15,793 nt of DNA. It comes from Saccoglossus kowalevskii. Taxonomy: Eukaryota; Hemichordata; Enteropneusta; Harrimaniidae. Of the stretch, positions 10,701 through 15,793 are shown one piece after another. The position numbers and the translations under genes were made by a program. How positions within the stretch are numbered: position 1 is the stretch's first letter; every line of letters begins with the position of its first letter. The DNA is taken from contig NW_003140824.1 in the NCBI RefSeq assembly GCF_000003605.2, forward strand, positions 27,401 through 43,193. The letters run 5' to 3'. The notes beneath the pieces were generated by a model that searched no databases, was not told where the DNA came from, and was given only the letters and a program-made list of their open reading frames with translations.

Positions 10701-12618
10701 TGATGCTCCTTAAAATCTGCATTATTCAATTAATGAAGTATCACATTTATAGCAATTTGGGGTTATTTTTTGCACGTGAATTTAGAATAAGTCAATATTA
10801 ACCTATGTCATAAGTTAATTGGGTATATTTTCTTGTAGTTTGTTTCACTTAAAACGGCTTTAATTATTATGGTACGCAAATTAAATGCACCTGTCTCGAA
10901 GTAAACATTATGTACGCGTCAGAAATAGCTAGTAATGTGTACGAAATGTACAATAGGTTTAAACTCACCGCAGGGTCCAGTAGCATTTCCCAGTCAGGTT
11001 GTAGAAAGTATTTGATGCCATCAACTGCTCCTGGCAACGTACATGCATATATCAGCAGTACAACGAATACAAAGTAAGGGAAGGTGGCAGTAAAATACAC
11101 AATCTGGAAATGAACATAATGTAAAAAGGATGGACCATGTAAAGCTATGACTCGTCATACATAGCTGTAATACGTTAGTTGGGTCAACGTCAAGGAGATG
11201 CTGAATTGTTCGAGTTACGGACATCGAGTTTCGAGCTACACACATGACCACGCCCACTTTTGAAAAATCACGCCCGTATTGTAGCTCGATGTTTAATTAG
11301 CATGTTATCAGACCTTCGAGTTACGGGGAACACGCTAATTAAAATTCGAGTTGCGAAATTTAAACGTTAAACAAAACAACAAATCTATGTTGCCCTCTTA
11401 CAACGATATGAACAAAGCGCATCAGTGCGTGTGTACAGTGGTTTTAAATACTGTGTATTCCTATACGGAAAGTGGGTACAATGTTAGCACACTATGTGTG
11501 TATAAATGGTACAAATGATACAAATTAACAATGTCTTAATGTATAGATGTACGCCAATTTTATGTTCAAAATGCACTTGCACTTGAAATGTATGCAATAA
11601 TTAAAACGCATTTGCATTTTATTTTTATTCATCATACGAATTTTGATCGTTGCTGCCAAACTAACTTTTTTATTTTACCATATATATTGTAATTTTCAAA
11701 CACAAGTATTTAATTATCCTCAAAGATATTTAAAGTTATAACTTACTTTTCCGGACAGTTTAATTCCTTTCCATATGCAAAGATATACCAGGATCCAGGC
11801 AATACTGAGGAAGAGGAACAATTCCCATACCATAGAGCCAAAGTCTTCTAAACCGGAGCTGATTTGGAGTACTCTGTGGCTGTTGAGCAAATGCATTATA
11901 CGTTTATGGTATGCAAGTTGTGTGATATGGGATGCAAATCTGACGAAATTTGAAGATACACGCGATTTACGAAATGGTCACAAAATCGCTCAACAAACTT
12001 AAATGCTAATGCAAAAGAACTGGTTTATAGTGTTCGTCTCGGGCTGTTTGTGACTATTATCCTTGCAAATTCGCAAAGCATGTCTCGCCTATTTGTGTTC
12101 ACACAACCCAACTTCCAAGCGCCCGATACGTTCTGTGATGCCATTGGTTAGAAATGCGTTAACGCGCACGCGGAATACGGTTTTCATCGCATATCCACGT
12201 ACATATAGATATCGAATTTGCATACCTTTATATTATAAATCCATTATTACGTCACGTGCTAAGCACATTCGAACATTTAGTCATGCCTCTGCTACAACTT
12301 GTTTTTGATAAGACCAAAATCGAGGGTTATTTACAGAAAAATATTGCCATTTTTCGCTAGTGTATATTTGCGTCTATTGTACTCACTCAAAATATTCCTG
12401 TGTTGGAGGTATGCTATTATTAGGCTGAGTTTCATTTTCACCAAGATTCTCCAAGTCTTCGTACGAGAAACACTTATCTGTATTCCACCAGTTACCACAT
12501 GTTCCGTAAGGTAACGGACTTACGAAAGATGCGACGAGATAGAACAATGCCCAGGCCATGATGACGTTGTAGTACGTACACAACAAATACGTCATAACAA
12601 CTGTAGCCACACCAGTAC
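7609..12618 (-). CDS. SLC6-family sodium- and chloride-dependent transporter, 5'-partial, eleven exons seen, one frameshift
   Basis: Joined coding exons on minus: 12618-12387, 11879-11747, 11103-10969, 10309-10206, 9893-9763, 9546-9435, 9042-8902, 8527-8428, 8267-8167, 8001-7834, 7743-7609. All ten introns (90 to 659 bp) are GT..AG and phases match. The roughly 497 residues cover TM3 to TM12 and the cytoplasmic tail; SLC6 proteins usually have about 600-650 residues, so TM1-TM2 and the N-terminus are missing. Family marks: [13 protein letters not shown] (TM3), the EL2 cysteine pair, [13 protein letters not shown] (TM5), SSYNKFNNN (TM6), LDSQ (TM8), [10 protein letters not shown] (TM11). The family moves amino acids, monoamines or osmolytes into cells with Na+ and usually Cl-. 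Na and Cl site residues (TM6 Gln and Ser, TM7 Asn and Ser, TM8 Asp-Ser) are present, so Cl- dependence is expected. The substrate cannot be named without TM1. The TM8 exon lacks one base. Apart from an inverted-repeat cluster in the TM4/TM5 intron, the introns hold nothing recognised. Confidence 0.93.
7834..8001 (-). CDS. SLC6 exon: EL6 and TM12
   Basis: 168 bp, phase 0 at both ends. The acceptor TTCTCAG sits behind a strong pyrimidine tract and was chosen over the longer upstream open frame, because it joins directly to ISPILCG in phase. It encodes [20 protein letters not shown], then [10 protein letters not shown] and TM12 ([16 protein letters not shown]). The motif Tyr-Pro-x-Trp followed by Gly-Trp is typical of SLC6. 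The donor is GTAAGT. Confidence 0.94.
8167..8267 (-). CDS. SLC6 exon: intracellular loop 5 and TM11
   Basis: 101 bp; the first two bases finish the split Gly codon and the exon ends in phase 0 before GTAAGT. It encodes [20 protein letters not shown] and [23 protein letters not shown] is the family's conserved motif at the start of TM11. The acceptor follows a long T/C tract. Confidence 0.95.
8428..8527 (-). CDS. SLC6 exon: TM10
   Basis: 100 bp, acceptor TTTCAG, donor GTGAGA, leaves with one base of Gly. It encodes [20 protein letters not shown] and then [12 protein letters not shown]. The Asp of MDWY occupies the extracellular-gate acidic position (LeuT Asp404, SERT Glu493 region). The Glu in ATFE matches SERT Glu508. 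Confidence 0.94.
8902..9042 (-). CDS. SLC6 exon: intracellular loop 4 and TM9
   Basis: 141 bp, phase 0 both ends, acceptor CTCTGTAG, donor GTATGT. It encodes [18 protein letters not shown], a basic KKYLRRKE loop, and TM9 ([20 protein letters not shown]). FAMTEVV directly continues LDSQ of the previous exon, which is the main evidence that the TM8 frameshift is a lesion and not a different splice pattern. Confidence 0.94.
9435..9546 (-). CDS. SLC6 exon: EL4 and TM8, with a one-base deletion
   Basis: 112 bp after acceptor CTGTAG. It reads [19 protein letters not shown] and then NLWSF, and at about 9474-9476 the family-like reading jumps frame to [13 protein letters not shown]. One missing base explains the jump, because the entry phase and the phase-0 next exon need 113 bp. 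Read as given, the frame reaches a TGA four codons after the junction with the next exon, removing TM9-TM12. The Asp-Ser of LDSQ are the Na2 ligands (SERT Asp437 and Ser438) and lie after the break. Either this copy is broken or the base was lost in sequencing. Confidence 0.9.
9763..9893 (-). CDS. SLC6 exon: TM7 and start of EL4
   Basis: 131 bp after acceptor AATTTCAG. It encodes [18 protein letters not shown] and [19 protein letters not shown]. The Asn of LINAGTS corresponds to the shared Na1/Cl- ligand (SERT Asn368), and the Ser four residues later to the Cl- ligand (SERT Ser372). It leaves with G before GTAAGA, and GT of the next exon completes Gly in VTDGPGLVF. The palindrome TGACGTCA coincides with the exon's first eight bases; this is probably chance. 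Confidence 0.94.
10206..10309 (-). CDS. SLC6 exon: TM6 (substrate and ion site)
   Basis: 104 bp, phase 0 in; leaves with GC, which joins T of the next exon to make Ala. It encodes [18 protein letters not shown] and [13 protein letters not shown]6 has the unwound segment Ser-Ile-Gly-Ile-Gly. Gln (codon 8) and Ser (codon 12) match the Cl- and Na1 ligands Gln332 and Ser336 of SERT. The residue before that Ser is Asn (10277-10279), where SERT has Phe335 and LeuT has Phe253; see findings. Confidence 0.94.
10969..11103 (-). CDS. SLC6 exon: TM5 and EL3
   Basis: 135 bp, phase 0 at both ends. It encodes [20 protein letters not shown], the near-invariant start of TM5, then [20 protein letters not shown], the typical EL3 sequence. 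Together with the previous exon it rebuilds the family signature [13 protein letters not shown]. The donor is GTGAGT. Confidence 0.95.
11209..11356. repeat. Cluster of nested inverted repeats and TTCGAGTT direct repeats in an SLC6 intron
   Basis: TTCGAGTTACGG occurs at 11209-11220 and 11315-11326, with a variant TTCGAGTTGCG at 11345-11355. ACATCGAG...CTACA at 11221-11240 pairs with TGTAGCTCGATGT at 11280-11292 around a 7-base bulge. GTTTAATTAGCATGTT at 11291-11306 pairs with AACACGCTAATTAAAA at 11329-11344 at 14 of 16 positions. It sits in the 643-bp intron between the TM4 and TM5 exons. This looks like a folded-back short repeat element; no coding capacity. Confidence 0.65.
11747..11879 (-). 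CDS. SLC6 exon: end of EL2 and TM4
   Basis: 133 bp after acceptor TCAACAG. The first base completes Asp, giving [18 protein letters not shown] across the junction, the usual EL2-to-TM4 transition of the family. TM4 ([19 protein letters not shown]) ends in a KGIKLSGK loop. The donor is GTAAGT in phase 0. A second acceptor six bases downstream (CCACAG) would give EYFEVLQ; it was not chosen because it drops the conserved Arg-Val-Leu context. Confidence 0.92.
12387..12618 (-). CDS. SLC6 exon: TM3 and extracellular loop 2
   Basis: 232 bp, entered with two bases finishing a Gly codon after acceptor CACAG and left with GA before donor GTGAGT. It encodes TM3 with the paired tyrosines of TYYN, whose second Tyr corresponds to the substrate-site Tyr (SERT Tyr176, LeuT Tyr108). 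EL2 follows, with the conserved cysteine pair (PLPYGTC and NTDKC) that forms a disulfide in the family. Two N-glycosylation sequons, NET and NNS, lie after it. The exon ends PPTQEYF plus the first two bases of Asp. Typical for eukaryotic SLC6 members. Confidence 0.95.
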
Positions 12619-13819
12619 CTGTGATCAAGTTATAACGCAACTGTTATATAATTGAACTTGAATATGTGGACCATGATAACTTATGTCGCCACAATAATGA
12701 ATGGAACACCAAAATTCGCAATATTGCAAGCTAATTGGCTAACCATACATTAGTGGCACACTCAATATTTTCTTTTGGTAGCTTAGATTTTATTATAATT
12801 TCATTTATTTTAATTCCTTTTACAATGTGTTTCGTGTTACACACCACGTGATTTAAATAAAATGAAACACTATTATAAGGGGTCAAAGGGGACAGGTTAC
12901 AGGAAATAAAAACGGCATTTTACGTTTTTACAGGAAATAAAATGAAAGTTCCATTTACATGATTAAAATTAGGTTTTTACAATTTACAGACAAAGAAAAT
13001 TCCTAATTACATTTCTATAATATTTTTGATGATTTGTGTTTAAGAATCAAAATTGGAAATTGCGTACGAATTACGACATTTAATTTGGAAAATGCTTTAT
13101 ACGCTTACAACAAATAAATATCAAATTACAGACGAATAAAATAGCTGATTACATATTTCACCTTGACCATGTCTACGAATTTACGTTTTTTATTTATTTA
13201 AATTACATTACTACGAAAATAAAAACAATTGATTACAGTCTACGAAAAATACCCCTTGCCGACCCTCATTATAGGATAGTTTATCATCACAGTTGATCTC
13301 GATCGTTTACTGGTGAAACCACTATTCCAATATTTTGCACATGTATGTGGACAGTAGGTACAAGCTGAACAGTTCTTATCTCGTTCTGTACTTGTGAAGT
13401 GATAATAATATATCAGTTTAAAATATAATATAGAGGAAAGATTTGACTCTGAGAAAAATTGAAAATTTATTCGTTGTAAGATCTGTTCGCTTATAGTTTC
13501 AGTTAACACTGCGAGAGAAGGACTTTCCGTTTTCAACATTGTGAAATTCTTTCGTTTTTATGCAGAAAAATACAGTATTTTTACAGAGTAAAATCATATT
13601 TATTAAAGTTCTTGTTCATACATGAGTTGATTAACACTACATAGTTTGTAATTTCATTCAGCTTCTTTCAGTCATAATTCAAGACAAATAATGGCAAAAA
13701 TATAGAGAACATATCAAATTATCTTTTTTTCTGTAATATTTGTGTGTAATCGGTAATTACGAAAATTATTCATGGGTGCATATGAATACATTTCGTTATG
13801 AATTATTTTTAAAATAAAT
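12619..13819. other. First visible intron, AT-rich with degenerate repeats, no exon found
   Basis: I searched the minus strand for TM1-TM2 patterns (GNVWRFPY, GGGAFLIPY) and saw none here or up to the right edge, so the upstream exons lie outside the window. The DNA is very AT-rich and has recurring blocks of the type AATTACAGACGAATAAAAT and GATTACA (about 12980, 13125 and 13226). The 99-codon minus frame at 13240-13539 does not resemble SLC6 and is not called. Confidence 0.6.
12897..12942 (+). repeat. 15-bp direct repeat
   Basis: TTACAGGAAATAAAA is exact at 12897-12911 and 12928-12942, 31 bp apart. It is the clearest member of a family of degenerate ACAG/AATAAAA blocks through 12897-13260. 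Confidence 0.7.
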
Positions 13820-14760
13820 TTCAAGGTCTTTGATACAATGATATTACCAATACTAACGTATGGGGCGGAAATCTGGGGTTTTAGAGAGTGTAAATGTCTA
13901 GAACGAGTCCAATATCTTGCCTGTAGAATGTTTCTTGGTGTTTCAAATAGATCACCAAATAGTAGTATTCTAGGAGAATGTGAGGAGATATCCTATCTAT
14001 CCTGTACTCAGCGAAAACGCTGTATTAAATATTGAGCAAAATTAAACTCCATGCCAAATTCAAGGTACCCAAAGAAATGTTACAATATGCTATACAATAT
14101 CAAAAATTCTGCAACCAGAACAAAATACACTGGATCAGTGACATCCAAAATTTACTTTCCATTTGTAATATGAATGATGCTTGGCATGCACAAGAAGTTG
14201 GAAATGTTAATGTTTTTATAAATACGTTTGTGAAACGATTCAAACAGTATCTTTCCTTGGTATGGCGGGCTGCCTTGTGTACTTTAGACAAGTTAGATAA
14301 TTACTGCCAATTTAAAACTACCATAGAACCAGAAAGATATTTGTTTTCTGTTCATATTCGAACCCATATGCAAATCACTAGCTCGGCTAAAATGTTCATC
14401 ACATTGTTTACAAATTGAAAAAGACAGAGGTCATTTAGAAAGAGATCAACGTACGTGCGAGCTTTGCAATATGAAATCTATTGAAAACGAGTTTCATTTT
14501 TTATTAGTTTGTAGTTTTTATAACCACATTGGATGTCTCTATATCCTACACTACTACTGCACTCCACCAACTGTAAATAAATTTATTGAATTACTCAAAA
14601 TGATGTACTTCTACGGCGTTTAGCTGCCTTTGTATTTAATGCTATGAAACTTAGGAGGGAAGCAGCTGAAATATTGTAAATAATTTAAATATTTTGTATT
14701 TACTGTTTTGGGCCGATGGCCATGTATCAGTTAATAAAGATCCTACTGAATTAATGAATA
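13820..14760 (+). mobile_element. 5'-truncated, decayed non-LTR retrotransposon (LINE), ORF2 3' end
   Basis: Translation from about 13820 gives FKVFDTMILPILTYGAEIWG and LERVQYLACRMFLGVSNRSP, the region after the reverse transcriptase domain typical of jockey/CR1-like LINEs of invertebrates. A TGA at 14033-14035 stands where relatives have Trp (CIKYW). The frame then slips near 14090-14120, again near 14360-14372, and again near 14600. The later frames give the Cys-His motif RTCELCNM...FHFLLVC and the terminal LRRLAAFVFNAMKLRREAAE, with TAA at 14677-14679. A short 3' UTR with AATAAA (14733-14738) follows. It is inactive, with the reverse transcriptase core absent. It lies in the transporter's upstream intron or flank, in the opposite orientation. 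Confidence 0.85.
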
Positions 14761-14943
14761 TGAAGTATACCAGAAAACAATTCCAAAAATACTAAACACA
14801 ATTTTGATTTATAACACACAAGTGTTTTTAATGTTTTAGCAATGTCTTTTATTCAAAAATATGAAAGTGCTTTCACAAATTATATTTTACCATTAAATAA
14901 ATAATATTTCAATCGATGGAAGCATCGGAATATTGTATTTTAC

Positions 14944-15305
14944 CACATCCACGTGGTATGGAAAGCAATGATCTTTGACCTTGGCTAAATCTACGAGGAT
15001 TTGCGAGCACTGACCTTTGACCTTGGTCACATCTATGTGGGCTGGGAAGCACTGATCTTTTACATTGGTTACAACTATGTTGGTTTGTAACAACTATGAC
15101 CTTTGACTTTGGTTGCATCTATGTTGGTTGGCAAGCACTGACCTTTGACCCTGACAACAACTACTAGTATGTGGACTGACAAGCACTAACCTTTGACCTT
15201 GGCCACATCCATGCCTTGGTGTGGGTTCGCGATAAATGATCTTTGACCTTGACAACATCTATGTTGGGTTGGCAAGCACTGACCCTTGACCTTGGTCACA
15301 CCTAA
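14944..15305. repeat. About 42-bp minisatellite, roughly eight units, carrying TGACCTTTGACC
   Basis: Units of about 42-50 bp share GCACTGACCTTTGACCTTGG followed by TCACATCTATGTGGG-type sequence. The TGACCTTTGACC core is exact at 15011-15022 and 15139-15150. It is one base off at 14969-14980, 15097-15108, 15187-15198, 15237-15248 and 15280-15291. Its reverse complement is GGTCAAAGGTCA, the core of a DR1 nuclear-receptor element. The 42-bp period keeps short antisense frames open (14893-15118); these are not called as genes. Confidence 0.85.
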
Positions 15306-15402
15306 GTATAAGCAGTAGTGAATAATTGAATCTGATTTTTTTTAGTTATATCTGAAAACGCACTTAATGAGTGATTCATTAACTTGAATACTAATCAACA
15401 AC

Positions 15403-15793
15403 AACAGTACCAACTATATACCACAATAGTGCCAACTATATACCACAATAGTGCCAACTATATACAACATTAGTGCCAATTTTATACCACAACAGTACCA
15501 ACTTTATACCACATTAGTGCCAACTAAATGCCACATTAGTACCAACTATATACCACATTAGTGCCAACTATATACCACATTAGTACCAACAATATACCAC
15601 ATTAGTGCCAACTTTATACCACATCAGTACCAACTTTATACCACATTAGTGCCAACTAAACACCACATTAGTGCCAACTATATACCACATTAGTGCCAAC
15701 TATATACCACATTAGTACCAACAATATACCACATTAGTGCCAACTTTATACCACATCAGTACCAACTTTATACCACATTAGTGCCAACTAAAC
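15403..15793. repeat. 22-bp minisatellite with 132-bp higher-order period, continuing past the window
   Basis: About 18 units of the form CCAACTATATACCACATTAG followed by TG. Variants (CCAACTAAA, ACCAACAAT) recur at exact 132-bp intervals, which is 6 x 22: CAACTAAA at 15521, 15653 and 15785, and ACCAACAAT at 15585 and 15717. The array is truncated by the right edge, so its full length is unknown. Confidence 0.93.

Noticed and set aside
11866-11879. Alternative acceptor (CCACAG) six bases inside the TM4 exon
   Set aside because: It keeps frame but gives EYFEVLQ instead of EYFDHRVLQ, losing the conserved Arg before Val-Leu; the upstream acceptor fits the family better.
13240-13539. 99-codon minus-strand frame upstream of the TM3 exon, considered as the N-terminal SLC6 exon
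   Set aside because: It has no TM1 or TM2 signature and its Cys/Ser-rich text does not resemble SLC6 termini.
14893-15118. Antisense open frames with 14-residue repeats
   Set aside because: Products of the 42-bp minisatellite, whose period is also a multiple of three.

Overview
The window looks like nuclear DNA of an invertebrate animal. It has a multi-exon gene with short GT..AG introns, AT-rich non-coding DNA, tandem minisatellites and a decayed LINE. A mollusc or other lophotrochozoan would fit the LINE and repeat style, but that is only an impression. No bacterial gene organisation, tRNA, rRNA or CRISPR array was seen.

The one well-supported gene is on the minus strand, from 12618 down to 7609. 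It is an SLC6-family (neurotransmitter:sodium symporter) transporter, reconstructed here as eleven coding exons covering TM3 through TM12 and the C-terminal tail, about 497 residues. Splice sites and phases agree at every junction. The TM1-TM2 exons are not in the window, so the first visible intron is longer than 3.1 kb and the gene is 5'-partial. One exon (TM8) carries a single-base frameshift, so this copy is either a broken allele or pseudogene, or the assembly has an error there. Na+ and Cl- site residues are otherwise present, an Asn replaces the usual aromatic gate residue in TM6, and the protein ends in a PDZ-ligand-like Ala-Thr-Arg-Leu.

Layout from left to right: 1-4260 is gene-poor DNA with an (AT)n tract, a MITE-like element at 447-766, a 16-bp direct repeat and small hairpins. 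4261-6718 is a 66-bp minisatellite of about 37 units, extremely poor in C on the plus strand; its unit length is divisible by three, so it produces long but probably meaningless open frames on both strands. 6719-7608 is the 3' flank of the transporter with a close polyadenylation signal. 7609-12618 is the transporter gene, with an inverted-repeat cluster in the TM4/TM5 intron. 12619-15793 is the large upstream intron or 5' flank. It holds AT-rich degenerate repeats, a 5'-truncated LINE remnant (13820-14760, sense on plus, opposite to the gene), a 42-bp minisatellite carrying nuclear-receptor DR1-like motifs, and a 22-bp minisatellite with a 132-bp higher-order period that runs off the right edge.

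No convincing new multi-gene system is present. The most useful leads are the TM8 frameshift, the unusual TM6 residue, the DR1-bearing minisatellite and the MITE-like element.
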